In this document: piece by piece, positions 1 to 9,905 of the stretch
How the letters are laid out: each line of letters begins with the position of its first letter
How positions within the stretch are numbered: position 1 is the stretch's first letter
Assembly: GCA_037443945.1 (NCBI GenBank)
Contig: JBBINH010000008.1
Coordinates: 1 to 64,000 of the forward strand
DNA length: 64,000 bases
Source of the DNA: SSF26 sp037443945
GTDB taxonomy: Bacteria; Chloroflexota; Anaerolineae; J102
Direction of reading: 5' to 3'
Notes under the pieces: model-generated
What the model was told of the DNA's origin: nothing
The model's database searches: none
What the model saw: the letters and a program-made list of their open reading frames with translations, nothing else
Made by a program: the position numbers and the translations under genes

Positions 1-1
1 C

Positions 2-1087
<1,086 letters not shown>

Positions 1088-1120
1088 GGCGGCGAGCCGA
1101 GGTAACATGAGGTTCGGTTG

Positions 1121-1160
1121 GGGGGTGGCAGAAAAGCGTTGCTTCTGCCACCCCTTTCTA
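1121..1160 (+). terminator. Rho-independent terminator after ftsH
   Basis: A perfect 12-bp stem (1122-1133 with 1143-1154, GGGGTGGCAGAA arm) with a 9-base loop is followed by a short T-rich tail. It lies 34 bases after the ftsH stop codon. Confidence 0.85.
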
Positions 1161-1273
1161 TGCGCAAAGGGCGACTTCGCCCTATCCTGCCGGTTGTTCA
1201 GGAGGTGGAGTCACGGCGTTACGGCAGGTGATGGGCGCTTGCCTCGATCGGCGTCATCGGCTACCATCCGGGC

Positions 1274-1969
1274 ATGTACGCGTTCTTGGGGATCGCTCTG
1301 CGCTTTTTGCACGATATCCATTGGTGTCGGGTGTGGGGAATTCGCTGGCAACGCCGGTTGCCTCCGGTCTTGGTCATCCTGGCCTTGACGGTTTGGATCG
1401 GCACGGGGCGCAATGGTATTGAGATGGTCGCAGGTCTGCTGGGAACGGCGGTTGTTGTCGGTTTGGGCCCATGGCTTGCGCAGCGGCGTTTCTACGTCGT
1501 CTTTCGGCCGGAGGCCGTTTTACCGTCGGTCCCGCTGCAACCGCTGACACCCACGGATAAGGTCCCCGTTCGGGTTTCGGGTCGGCTCGGCGTCGAGGGA
1601 CGCGAACAGGTTTTTACCGAACTTTCGGGGTACTACCGCACCTACGCCAGCCGCGAACACGCCGTCCTGGCCCGTAAGACACCGCGACGGGGGCGCATCT
1701 GTCGGGAGGAGGATCCGCATGTGATGGGCATGTGGTATTTGTTCATCACCCCGGCCGAGTTGGTGCGGGTCGAAGCCGGGCGACTCTATTTCGGTGCCCA
1801 CGGTCGCCCCGCCCTGCGCTTGTCCTATCGACATCGTGACCGTCATGGCCGTGCAACTAACGCCATCGCCTTCCTGAGCTTTGCCGATGAGATCGACCGC
1901 AGCCGGGTCCAGGGGGACTTGTTGTACGATAGGGGCAAGCATAGCGATCGGTCGCCGGTCGTCGACTGA
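1274..1969 (+). CDS. Hypothetical membrane protein with two N-terminal helices
   Basis: A 231-residue protein of no family I recognise. It has a hydrophobic segment around residues 29-43 (VLVILALTVWIGT) and a second around 50-66 (MVAGLLGTAVVVGLGPW). A soluble basic domain of about 160 residues follows, rich in Arg and aromatic residues. The domain could face the cytoplasm. No clear Shine-Dalgarno sequence stands before the ATG, so the start is the least certain part. The gene stands alone between the ftsH terminator and a promoter-like sequence just after its stop. Codon use matches the neighbours, which supports it being real. Confidence 0.6.
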   Translation: MYAFLGIALRFLHDIHWCRVWGIRWQRRLPPVLVILALTVWIGTGRNGIEMVAGLLGTAVVVGLGPWLAQRRFYVVFRPEAVLPSVPLQPLTPTDKVPVRVSGRLGVEGREQVFTELSGYYRTYASREHAVLARKTPRRGRICREEDPHVMGMWYLFITPAELVRVEAGRLYFGAHGRPALRLSYRHRDRHGRATNAIAFLSFADEIDRSRVQGDLLYDRGKHSDRSPVVD

Positions 1970-1970
1970 T

Positions 1971-2001
1971 TTGCACTAGAACCCCATAAGGTGTGTACAA
2001 T
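1971..2001 (+). promoter_or_regulatory. Possible promoter of the lipid kinase gene
   Basis: TTGCAC (1971-1976) and TACAAT (1996-2001) are separated by 19 bases, slightly longer than ideal. The ATG of the kinase gene is 50 bases downstream. Confidence 0.4.
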
Positions 2002-2051
2002 GGTACATTATTCTCTTTCTCGCCTGTCTCCAGATCATTTCTCACACCACC

Positions 2052-2969
2052 ATGCCTCCTGTTCAAGTCATCGTCAATCCGTTTGCCAATCGCGGCGATA
2101 GCCGACATCAGATCGATCTCGCCCTGCAGGCCCTGGCCCGCAGCGGTCTGGAGTTCGATATCCACCTGACCGAATATCGGGGTCATGCCGTTGAGCTGGC
2201 CGAAGCGGCCACCCGCCAAAATGCGCCCATGGTTGTGGCTGCCGGTGGAGATGGCACCGTTCACGAGGTCGTCAACGGCATTATGCGCGCCATTGAAGGG
2301 CAAGAGGGGCCTGCCCCGACCACGTTGGGGATCCTACCGGTGGGTAGCGGCAATGATTTTTCGGCCGGATTGGGCCTCAATCAAAGCATGGATGAGGTTA
2401 TCTATCGGCTTCGCCGTGGTTTTACCCGTCTTATCGACGTGGGCTATGCCGTGCCCGATGTGGGGCCGCCGCTGTATTTTATCAATATGCTCGGTGGCGG
2501 CTTCGATTCGCGTGTCAACATTGAAGCGCAAAAAATCAAGCGTTTGCGTGGCTTTGCCATCTATTTCGTCGCCGTACTCAAAACCATTTTGATTTACTAT
2601 CACACCCCGTTGACGACATTGCGTTACAACGGCGAGAGCTACGAAATTCCGATGCTTATGACCCTCATCGCCAATGGACCTCGCCTGGGCGGTGGCTTTC
2701 TGGCAGCGCCTTTGTGCTCTCATGACGATGGGCTTTTCGATCTGTGCATTGTGCGCAAGACGAGTCGCCTTGATATGCTGCGCATGATCCCCAAGTTTAT
2801 GAAGGGTCAACATCTCGGTCACCCCAAGGTGACCATGGCACGAGCGCCGTCCGTCGAGATCGAATGCGCCGAAGGGTTCCCCTCGCAGGCCGACGGCGAG
2901 CAGATCGGCATCAAGGTGAAAAAGCTAACGGTTTCGATCCTGCCTCAACGCCTGCGGGTGGTGGTATGA
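2052..2969 (+). CDS. YegS/diacylglycerol-kinase-family lipid kinase
   Basis: A 305-residue kinase of the DAGK catalytic family (YegS, DgkB, sphingosine kinase fold), expected to phosphorylate a lipid hydroxyl at the inner face of the membrane. The nucleotide-binding motif AAGGDGTVHEVVNG lies around residues 58-71, and the second conserved stretch GILPVGSGNDFS around 93-104. The C-terminal beta-sandwich ends in the usual SQADGEQIG signature. Length is normal for the family. No strong ribosome binding site is seen; the start follows a leader of about 45 bases. The exact lipid substrate cannot be told from sequence. Confidence 0.9.
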   Translation: MPPVQVIVNPFANRGDSRHQIDLALQALARSGLEFDIHLTEYRGHAVELAEAATRQNAPMVVAAGGDGTVHEVVNGIMRAIEGQEGPAPTTLGILPVGSGNDFSAGLGLNQSMDEVIYRLRRGFTRLIDVGYAVPDVGPPLYFINMLGGGFDSRVNIEAQKIKRLRGFAIYFVAVLKTILIYYHTPLTTLRYNGESYEIPMLMTLIANGPRLGGGFLAAPLCSHDDGLFDLCIVRKTSRLDMLRMIPKFMKGQHLGHPKVTMARAPSVEIECAEGFPSQADGEQIGIKVKKLTVSILPQRLRVVV

Positions 2970-3002
2970 GGGGTGTCGCGCAAACGGCCAAAAGGGCAAA
3001 GC

Positions 3003-3039
3003 GGCGCCACGCGCAGTAGATCACCCGACGCGTGGCGCC
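3003..3039. terminator. Hairpin between convergent genes
   Basis: An 11-bp perfect inverted repeat (3003-3013 with 3029-3039, GGCGCCACGCG arm) sits between the ends of the lipid kinase and aldehyde dehydrogenase genes. There is no T tract, so it may act as a bidirectional stem-loop or a Rho-assisted end. Confidence 0.5.
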
Positions 3040-3090
3040 ACCATGACAGGTTTACACCGTGCCGTTTGCCGCCACACCGGCGCTATCCGC

Positions 3091-4617
3091 TCAATCCTCG
3101 CCGAACTTGATCCCCTGGGCCAGGGGCAACTCGCGTGACCAGTTGATCGTGTTCGTCTGACGGCGCATGTAGGCCTTCCAGGCGTCCGAACCCGACTCGC
3201 GACCACCGCCTGTCTCCTTCTCTCCGCCAAAAGCACCGCCGATCTCGGCGCCGGAGGTGCCGATATTGACGTTGGCAATGCCGCAGTCCGAACCGGTAAC
3301 GGAGAGGAAGCGCTCCATCGTGCGCACGCTATCGGTGAAAATAGCACTGGAGAGACCCTGCGGTACATCGTTATGGATGGCAATGGCCTCATCCAGCGTT
3401 TCGTATTCGAGCAAGTAGAGTATAGGAGCGAACGTCTCCTGTTTGACGATCTCGGTCTGGGCCGGCATCTTGACCAGAGTGGGTTCGACGAAATTGGGGC
3501 CGAGTTCGGGCAACATACGGCCCCCGTAGATGATTTCACCTCCTTGCGCTTTGGCCTTTTCCAAAGCGTCGAACATGTCTTCGACGGCCTTCCCGTCCAC
3601 CAGCGGCCCCATCAGGACCCCCGGCTCCAGGGGATCGCCGATGCGCACCTGGCGATAGGCTCGCACCAGTCGTTCGGTCAGCTCGGCGGCGATGTCTTTG
3701 TGCATGATCAGACGACGGGTTGTGGTGCAACGTTGGCCGGCAGTACCCACGGCGCCGAAAAGGATGGCGCGTGTGGCCAGATCGAGATCGGCATCGGGTG
3801 CGACGATGATGGCATTGTTGCCGCCGAGTTCAAGGATGGTCCGACCGAAGCGCCGGGCCACGGTCTCGGCGACATGACGGCCCACGGCGGTCGAACCCGT
3901 GAAGGAGATGAGCGGGAGGCGGCGGTCATTGAGCAGCAATTCGCCCACATCCCGTCCCGATCCGATGACCAGGGTGAAGATACCGGTAAGGCCGTGGTCG
4001 GCCATGACCCGGTTGGTGATATGCTGTACGGCCACAGCCGTCAAGGGGGTGAGAGAAGAAGGTTTCCAGACGACCGTATCACCGCAGACGGCAGCAATGG
4101 TGCTGTTCCACGACCACACAGCCGTGGGAAAATTGAACGAGGTGATCAGGCCGACCACGCCGAGGGGATGCCACTGTTCATACATGCGGTGCTGGGGTCG
4201 TTCCGAATGCATGGTCAGGCCGTAAAGCTGCCGGGAAAGGCCCACGGCAAAATCGGCAATGTCGATCATCTCCTGCACTTCGCCGTGGCCTTCGACGCGG
4301 ATTTTGCCCATTTCCAGGCTGATCAGATCGCCCAAAGGCTCTTTCAGTTCGCGTAGGGCATTGCCCAGATCGCGCACCACCTCCCCGCGTTTGGGCGCGG
4401 GCACGGTACGCCAATGCAGAAAAGCGCGATGGGCAGCCTCCACCACCTGCTCATAGGTGGCCGGAGTGGCCTGAATGACGGTAGCGATGGGGTTATTCGT
4501 GGTCGGATTGTAAGACACAAGCGGTTTACCCTGGGGATCGCTGATCCAGTGATCGGGTCCGGTGCAGGCCCCTGGATTCACCTCCTGGATGCCGAGTTTT
4601 GTCAACAGGGATTTCAT
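3091..4617 (-). CDS. Aldehyde dehydrogenase, ALDH7 (alpha-aminoadipic semialdehyde) type
   Basis: NAD(P)-dependent aldehyde dehydrogenase of 508 residues. Catalytic residues are visible: Asn162 in SFNFP, Glu263 in ILELGGNN and the nucleophile Cys297 in GTAGQRCTTTRR. The GTAGQRCTTTRR context and the C-terminal GAFGGEKETGGGRESGSD block are typical of the ALDH7A1/antiquitin group, which oxidises alpha-aminoadipic semialdehyde in lysine breakdown. The frame stays open far upstream (to 5403). I chose the ATG at 4617 because GGAGG stands 10 bases before it and the N-terminus then matches the family length. The gene is transcribed alone, divergently from the MBL-TPR-M16 operon. Confidence 0.93.
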   Translation of the reverse strand: MKSLLTKLGIQEVNPGACTGPDHWISDPQGKPLVSYNPTTNNPIATVIQATPATYEQVVEAAHRAFLHWRTVPAPKRGEVVRDLGNALRELKEPLGDLISLEMGKIRVEGHGEVQEMIDIADFAVGLSRQLYGLTMHSERPQHRMYEQWHPLGVVGLITSFNFPTAVWSWNSTIAAVCGDTVVWKPSSLTPLTAVAVQHITNRVMADHGLTGIFTLVIGSGRDVGELLLNDRRLPLISFTGSTAVGRHVAETVARRFGRTILELGGNNAIIVAPDADLDLATRAILFGAVGTAGQRCTTTRRLIMHKDIAAELTERLVRAYRQVRIGDPLEPGVLMGPLVDGKAVEDMFDALEKAKAQGGEIIYGGRMLPELGPNFVEPTLVKMPAQTEIVKQETFAPILYLLEYETLDEAIAIHNDVPQGLSSAIFTDSVRTMERFLSVTGSDCGIANVNIGTSGAEIGGAFGGEKETGGGRESGSDAWKAYMRRQTNTINWSRELPLAQGIKFGED

Positions 4618-4704
4618 AAAGGCATGACCTCCAATGGTGAGATGCGCAAGTCGGCTTTGACTTGTCCGCATGGGTGGGACTTTTTCCTCCGGACGGTGCT
4701 CTTC

Positions 4705-4713
4705 AGTGTAGCA
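4705..4713 (-). promoter_or_regulatory. Extended -10 for the aldehyde dehydrogenase gene
   Basis: Read on the minus strand this is TGC followed by TACACT, an extended -10 match, about 90 bases before the ATG. No clear -35 was found. Confidence 0.4.
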
Positions 4714-4815
4714 TAGAGTCCTGCGGAAAGACCATCCCGCGCCGCCGCCAGCAAAGGCCTCTGGGAGACCGACGCGACCCTTCATTACCGCTGAGGCCGG
4801 GAATCGCCGCTTCAC

Positions 4816-4845
4816 TTGGGTCCTCGCGCGACGGCCAGGTATAAT
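4816..4845 (+). promoter_or_regulatory. Promoter of the MBL-TPR-M16 operon
   Basis: A consensus -10 TATAAT (4840-4845) lies 18 bases after TTGGGT (4816-4821). The chosen start codon at 4924 is about 70 bases downstream. Confidence 0.65.
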
Positions 4846-4923
4846 GGGTGACGAGGCTGGTTGCAGGAGAGCACCGAGCCTGCCGGCCTCGGTTATCCTC
4901 CGTTCACGATAGGAATGCTTGCC

Positions 4924-5580
4924 ATGGAAATCACCTGGTACGGCCTCGCCTGTTTTCGTTTGCGCAGTCGGGCCCTTACCGTTGTCACCGACCCTTTCTC
5001 CCCCCAATTCGGCCTTACGCTCCCGCGCTTGCGGGCCGACGTTGTCACCGTCAGTCATGATGTGCCGGGGCATAACTACGTTGCCGGCGTGCGCAATGCC
5101 GTGCATGTCTTCGATGGGCCTGGCGAATACGAGGTCAACGGCATCTTCTTCACCGGGGTGGCCACCCACCACAAAGGCAAACCCGGTGAGCGTCGGGGCA
5201 ACACGGCCTTTGTGATCGAGTTCGAGGATCTGACCGTGTGCCATTTGGGCGATATGGGCGTCCTGCCCGATCGCGAACAGGTCGAGCTGCTCAGCGGGGC
5301 CGATGTGTTGCTGTTGCCTATCGGCGGCGGCGATATTCTCGATGCGGCCAAGGCGGTCGAGGTTGTTACCGAGCTGGAGCCGACTGTGGTGATTCCCATG
5401 CACTATGCCCTTCCCGGTCTCAACCTCAAACTCGATGGGGTCGACAAATTCCTCAAGGAGATGGGCCTGCCCAAGCCGGAACCTCTGCCTGTCTATCGGG
5501 TGAGCAAGGCCGATTTGGCCGGCGAGGAGACCCGTGTCGTCTTATTGAACCATCTCGGAGCAGTGCAAAGCCATGAATAA
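4924..5580 (+). CDS. MBL-fold (UlaG/UPF0173-like) hydrolase-family protein
   Basis: A 218-residue metallo-beta-lactamase-fold protein. It begins MEITWYGLACFRL, like the L-ascorbate-lactonase/UPF0173 group. Later motifs GDMGVLP and VIPMHYALPG carry an Asp and a His expected in the fold. The usual first metal motif HxHxDH reads SHDVPGHN here, keeping the first and last His but losing the middle His and the Asp. Metal binding and catalysis are therefore uncertain. The start at 4924 is preceded by AGGA with 9-base spacing; an ATG at 4915 is an alternative. The gene overlaps the TPR gene by 8 bases and has its own consensus promoter. Confidence 0.8.
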   Translation: MEITWYGLACFRLRSRALTVVTDPFSPQFGLTLPRLRADVVTVSHDVPGHNYVAGVRNAVHVFDGPGEYEVNGIFFTGVATHHKGKPGERRGNTAFVIEFEDLTVCHLGDMGVLPDREQVELLSGADVLLLPIGGGDILDAAKAVEVVTELEPTVVIPMHYALPGLNLKLDGVDKFLKEMGLPKPEPLPVYRVSKADLAGEETRVVLLNHLGAVQSHE

Positions 5581-6226
5581 AACCGGTTTGGCCATCCTCT
5601 TGCTGCTGATGGTCTGGCTGTTCACCGCCTGTGGCGCCGGGCCGGAGCAACCGACCGCGGATGTGCAGAGTTTGCTCGCTTCGGCCCAGGCCGCCCTGGA
5701 GCGGGGCGAATACGAGAAGGCCGTGAGCGACTTTCAGACGGCATTGGCCCAAAGCAAATCTCTGGAGGGCTATTTCGGACTCGGCAATGCCCTCACCAAC
5801 CTGGGCAGGCTTGACGAGGCCATGGCGGCCTATCAGCAAGCGCTCGCCATCAATCCCAACCATATCCCCACCCTTTCCAACCTGGGAGTGGCCTATTACC
5901 AGCAGGGACGGTTGACCGAAGCGCAAAACACCTTTCGCAAAGTGCTGAGCATCAATCCCGACGACGCCGAAACCCACTATCTGCTGGGCGCTACCCTGAT
6001 TCAGGCCGGCGATCTGGCCGCCGCCGAAGCGGAATTGACCGAGGCGCTGCGGCTCAAGCCCGATCTGCCCGAAGCCCGCTTTGGCATGGGCGTCTTACGG
6101 CGGTTGCAAGGTCGCACCGATGAGGCCATCCGCGAGTTCGAGGCCTTTCTGCAGGGACCGCCGGCCCAGGACCCACGCGCCCGCAGCGAGGCCGAACGTA
6201 TCTTGCAAGAACTACGCCGACAGTAG
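5573..6226 (+). CDS. TPR-repeat lipoprotein
   Basis: A 217-residue exported lipoprotein. The N-terminus has a hydrophobic signal ending in LFTAC-G, a lipobox with the modified Cys near residue 20. At least four tetratricopeptide repeats follow (EGYFGLGNALTNLGRLDEA, TLSNLGVAYYQQGRLTEA, THYLLGATLIQAGDLAAA and similar). Such proteins hold partners together at the membrane surface; the partner is unknown. The ATG overlaps the end of the preceding MBL gene, and the M16 peptidase starts 3 bases after the stop, so the three genes are one operon. Confidence 0.88.
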   Translation: MNKTGLAILLLLMVWLFTACGAGPEQPTADVQSLLASAQAALERGEYEKAVSDFQTALAQSKSLEGYFGLGNALTNLGRLDEAMAAYQQALAINPNHIPTLSNLGVAYYQQGRLTEAQNTFRKVLSINPDDAETHYLLGATLIQAGDLAAAEAELTEALRLKPDLPEARFGMGVLRRLQGRTDEAIREFEAFLQGPPAQDPRARSEAERILQELRRQ

Positions 6227-6229
6227 CGC

Positions 6230-7600
6230 ATGTATCTCGAAAGCTGCCAGCGTTTCACCCTGGACAACGGCCTTGAACTGGTCTGTAGCCCCATGCCGTC
6301 GGTGCGGTCGGTGAGCATGGGTTTGTATGTGCGGGTGGGCTCGCGTTACGAAACGGCCGCCGAGGCCGGGATCAGCCATTTTTTAGAGCACATGCTCTTC
6401 AAGGGCTGCGAAGGCTGGCCAACGGCACGCGCCATAGCCAATGAGATCGAGGGCCGCGGCGGCTATCTCAATGCCTCCACCGGCCCTGAGTTCACCTCGT
6501 ATTGGGTGCGCATCGGCGCCCGTCATTGGCAGCTCGGCCTGCAGGTACTGGCGGCGATGATCCGACGACCGTTGCTTGACCCGGCGGAATGCGAGCGCGA
6601 ACGTCAGGTGATCCTGGACGAAATCGCCATGTACCGGGATGTCCCGGAGGATTACGTCTCCCAACTGAGCAACGAAGCGTTGTGGGGCGATCATCCCCTC
6701 GGCCGTGAGATCGCCGGAACTTCCGAGTCGGTGGCGGCGCTGACCGTGGACCGGTTGCGGGCTTATCACCATCGCGGTTATCGACCCGATGCGGCCGTCC
6801 TTGCCGTCGCCGGTGCCGTTGATCCCGAAGCCGTTTTGGCCTTGACCCACGCCGTCTTGGGCGACTGGGAGGCCGGTGAACCGTTGCCTCCCTACCTGCC
6901 GGCGCCTGTCTTGGACGGCCCGCCACGGCTGCGGGCGCAGCAGCGCCCTGCCGAACAAAGCCATATTCAATTGGCCGTGCCCGGTCTGCCCCGCCGACAC
7001 CCCGACCGCTTTGCCTTGAGTGTGCTCAACGCCGTGGTAGGCGACGGTCTCAGTTCGCGCTTGTGGCAGCGCCTGCGCGAAGAACTGGGCCTGGCCTACA
7101 ACATCGGCAGCTATATCCAGCAATTCGACGATACCGGCGTCCTGGGGGTCTTCGGGGGTTGCGATACCGAACACCTGGAACAAACCCTCACCGAGACGAT
7201 GCTCATCTGGCGTCGGCTTGGCGAAGAACCCCTCAACGCCGAGAGCCTGGACTTGTTCAAAGAGTACCTCAAGGGTCGGCTCGAACTCAGCAGCGAAGAT
7301 TCTTCGGCGGTGGCGTCATGGTGGGGTCGTCAGCTCATCGCCAACCATGAATTGCTCAATTTGGACCAGGTTCTGGCGGCTATTGATGCGGTGACCGCCG
7401 ACGATGTGTGTCGTCTGGCGAATACGTTGTGGCGGCCGGAACGATTGACCCTGGCCTATGTAGGGCCGATCGATCCGAACGTCCTCCAGGCCTGGCTGTT
7501 TAGCCAGAGTTCGCTTCCCGAAACAGCGCCCGCTTCAACCCCGGCGGCAAGCGCAGGTGACGCTCCAACCAATAGCGTCGGCAGACCAGGCGGAGCCTGA
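6230..7600 (+). CDS. M16-family zinc peptidase (processing-peptidase-like)
   Basis: A 456-residue single-chain M16B peptidase related to mitochondrial processing peptidase beta and YmxG. The inverted zinc motif HFLEH is at residues 50-54, followed by GGYLNASTGPEFTSYW. The second half carries the C-terminal M16 domain with GDGLSSRLWQRLREELGLAY, which includes the substrate-gating Arg-Leu region. No signal peptide is visible, so it is probably cytoplasmic. It is the last gene of an operon with the MBL protein and TPR lipoprotein. Its final 101 bases overlap the end of the convergent transglutaminase gene. The C-terminal tail is Ala/Pro/Ser-rich and probably disordered. Confidence 0.93.
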   Translation: MYLESCQRFTLDNGLELVCSPMPSVRSVSMGLYVRVGSRYETAAEAGISHFLEHMLFKGCEGWPTARAIANEIEGRGGYLNASTGPEFTSYWVRIGARHWQLGLQVLAAMIRRPLLDPAECERERQVILDEIAMYRDVPEDYVSQLSNEALWGDHPLGREIAGTSESVAALTVDRLRAYHHRGYRPDAAVLAVAGAVDPEAVLALTHAVLGDWEAGEPLPPYLPAPVLDGPPRLRAQQRPAEQSHIQLAVPGLPRRHPDRFALSVLNAVVGDGLSSRLWQRLREELGLAYNIGSYIQQFDDTGVLGVFGGCDTEHLEQTLTETMLIWRRLGEEPLNAESLDLFKEYLKGRLELSSEDSSAVASWWGRQLIANHELLNLDQVLAAIDAVTADDVCRLANTLWRPERLTLAYVGPIDPNVLQAWLFSQSSLPETAPASTPAASAGDAPTNSVGRPGGA

Positions 7601-9842
7601 GCCAGGCCAGTTGCGCCTGTCCGGCCTCGCCTGGGGTCAAGGGATGCGAACTAAACCGATCACGCGTGTAGAGACCGGCAAGGAACTCGGCCTCGGCAGT
7701 GATAGCCGGGACCGCCTTTCCCAAGGCAAAAGCCTGTTCCAGAGCCGTCTGGCTGGGCGAGAGGACCAGACCGAAGCGCCGCGCCCAACGCAGCACCTGC
7801 TGCCAGAGGCGGGGCATCAAACCCGGCGACACCTCGGTCACAACGGGCGCCTGGGTCGGCAAAGGCTGACGAAGCCGGCGCAGCCCTAGGCCAAGGAGGG
7901 TCAGGATACCCGCCAGGGAACCGATAAGGAGGCCGGTGCCAAGCAAACGCGGCCAGGGCAGCGCAGGGACGGTAAGCGCCGGCCCGGTCGTGTCACCACC
8001 GGCGCCCTCTTGGGTCAGAGGGGTACGTCCTGGTTCCAGCAGGGTCTCGTCGTCAAAGGAGGGAGGTATTGCCGGTGCACGGGCCACCCCTTCCGCTTCG
8101 CCGCTGGGCCGGGTCAGGAGCGGTTCCGAGGCGGTCGGTTCGAATTCGATCCAGCCGTAACCGGGGAAATACACCTCAACCCAGGTGTGGGCATCCCGTT
8201 CGCGCAGACGATAGGCACCGGTCTGGGGGATCAGCTCACCGGTGGCAAAGCCTGTCCCCAGCCGCGCCGGAATGCCCAGGTAGCGCAACATGACGGCCAT
8301 GGCGCTGGCATAGTAGTTGCAATAGCCTTGTTTCTCTTCGAAGAGAAAATAATCCACGGCATCCTGGCCCGGCCGCGGACCGGGGATCTGGTCGTTGTAC
8401 GTGTAGGTACGCAGATAAAGCTCGATCTGGCGGGCGATGTCGTAGGGATTATCGAGTCCGACCACCAACGACTCGGCCAGCTCGAACACACGGGCGGGAA
8501 TGCCGTCCGGCAATTGCAGATAACGCTCGCGGATGAAATCGGGGTAATCGGTACCGGCAGCCCGCAGTTCTTCGATCGTCACATCGGGCACGGCGCTGAC
8601 GATGACATAACTCTCTCCGGGGTCGAGCGGTCTGCGGGCAACCACCATGGCCAACTCCACCGGCGCTTCTGCACCCACCCCTTCGGGGAGAACCCGGGCA
8701 TCGGCGGCAAGACCGGTGCGTATGGGCGTCGGCGCGGCCAACAACAGGTTGCCGCCCTGATAGGTGGTCACCGTTTGCGTGATGACAACCCGATTGGCCC
8801 ATGCGGCCAGCTTCAGTTCATCGCTCAAACGGGCGCCGGGCGCATCCTGGAGGATCCAACCCGAGGAGAGATAGGTATCGAGGACGACGGCGCGATAATA
8901 GCGGTTGACCGGGATTTTGATATCGGCGACGGGTTCATCACTGACCACACGAGGCCCGGTCAGGGCCAGACTGGTGCCGAAGCTGGAGCCTCCGCGAGCC
9001 CGACCGTAGTTGAGCGTGCTGAAAAGGCGGGTCCATTCCTGTTGAAACTCCTGCCAGGGACGTTGCAGAGGCTCCAACCAGGTGCTCAAGCGGCCCTCGC
9101 GCGAACTGGAAGGCAACACCCAGGCGATCAGGATGACAAACAGCGCGAACAACAAGCCATCGCGCATGAAATCAAAGTGGATATCTCGGGGAAAATAGAC
9201 CCGCGCCTGTTGCCATTCCTGCTCCCGCTCGGCCAGGGTAGCCCGTACCACCAACAAAATGGCCCCGATCACATACACAACCAAAAAGGCGCCGAGATGA
9301 GACGGCGCGTAGTAAAGGTTGACGAGCATGGCCATGCCCGTGGGCAAGACGGTCAGCCAGCGCCGGTTATCGCGCAGATAGGCCCAACCGGCGCTGAAGG
9401 CCAACACCCAGATGAGGATGGTCAGCACGAAGACGAACATCAGGTTATCTACCGTGGGTTGACCTGTGACGGCATTGCCCAACCAGATCCAGGCCCGCTG
9501 GATGATGTGATAAACCCGCTCCTGGCCTTCCAATCCCGCCGGCGCCAGCCTTGCCATGTTGAAAAGCACGACGGCTGCGCCCACAACCGGGTTGTAGAGC
9601 AGGGCAAACCGGCGCCGAAAACCACTGCAGGCCACGGCCGCCGCCGCCACCGTGGCCCCAAAAGCCACGACCGGCAACCGTTCCAGGCCCTCGCTCCATC
9701 CCGCTGCCTGCAACGACCAGGCCAGACTCATATTCATGACCAGAAGCAGTCCGACATCCAACCCCACCCGACGCCATTCCGGAGTCGGAACGCTTGCGGG
9801 CAGCGCCGTCGCTGGGGGCCAGGACGAAGAAACGGTAGTCAT
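7500..9842 (-). CDS. Transglutaminase-like membrane protein (DUF3488/TgpA type)
   Basis: A 780-residue integral membrane protein. Five to six hydrophobic helices fill roughly the first 240 residues. An extracytoplasmic transglutaminase-like domain follows with the Cys-His-Asp arrangement visible in QGYCNYYASAMAVMLR, RERDAHTWVEVYFPGYGW and EFEPTAS. A further helix (LLGTGLLIGSLAGILTLLGL) and a DUF4129-like tail of about 120 residues complete it. This is the standard TgpA architecture; in characterised cases the domain is a periplasmic cysteine transpeptidase or protease-like enzyme. It lies 63 bases downstream of the unknown 690-residue gene on the same strand, so the two are likely co-expressed. 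Its end overlaps the M16 gene. Confidence 0.9.
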   Translation of the reverse strand: MTTVSSSWPPATALPASVPTPEWRRVGLDVGLLLVMNMSLAWSLQAAGWSEGLERLPVVAFGATVAAAAVACSGFRRRFALLYNPVVGAAVVLFNMARLAPAGLEGQERVYHIIQRAWIWLGNAVTGQPTVDNLMFVFVLTILIWVLAFSAGWAYLRDNRRWLTVLPTGMAMLVNLYYAPSHLGAFLVVYVIGAILLVVRATLAEREQEWQQARVYFPRDIHFDFMRDGLLFALFVILIAWVLPSSSREGRLSTWLEPLQRPWQEFQQEWTRLFSTLNYGRARGGSSFGTSLALTGPRVVSDEPVADIKIPVNRYYRAVVLDTYLSSGWILQDAPGARLSDELKLAAWANRVVITQTVTTYQGGNLLLAAPTPIRTGLAADARVLPEGVGAEAPVELAMVVARRPLDPGESYVIVSAVPDVTIEELRAAGTDYPDFIRERYLQLPDGIPARVFELAESLVVGLDNPYDIARQIELYLRTYTYNDQIPGPRPGQDAVDYFLFEEKQGYCNYYASAMAVMLRYLGIPARLGTGFATGELIPQTGAYRLRERDAHTWVEVYFPGYGWIEFEPTASEPLLTRPSGEAEGVARAPAIPPSFDDETLLEPGRTPLTQEGAGGDTTGPALTVPALPWPRLLGTGLLIGSLAGILTLLGLGLRRLRQPLPTQAPVVTEVSPGLMPRLWQQVLRWARRFGLVLSPSQTALEQAFALGKAVPAITAEAEFLAGLYTRDRFSSHPLTPGEAGQAQLAWLRLRLVCRRYWLERHLRLPPGLKRALFREANSG

Positions 9843-9905
9843 AGGTGAGAAAACGAATGCGCTTCCGATTGTAAACCGAACACACTCGTTACACGGTAGC
9901 CGGGC

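Larger units (their letters stand above)
4618..4923. other. Divergent intergenic region with two promoters
   Basis: About 306 bases separate the aldehyde dehydrogenase and MBL-protein starts. On the minus strand there is an extended -10 (TGCTACACT, 4705-4713). On the plus strand there is a good promoter (4816-4845). Nothing else was recognised. The aldehyde dehydrogenase frame stays open through this stretch, but the ribosome binding site argues against an extension. Confidence 0.6.

Noticed and set aside
4618..5403. N-terminal extension of the aldehyde dehydrogenase frame
   Set aside because: It runs antisense to the MBL-protein gene and lacks similarity to ALDH. The ribosome binding site before 4617 fixes the real start.
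8010..9848. A 612-codon open frame on the plus strand opposite the transglutaminase-like gene
   Set aside because: It is antisense to a clearly recognisable protein. Its composition (Gly, Arg, His and Gln rich, no domains) is typical of a shadow frame in GC-rich DNA.
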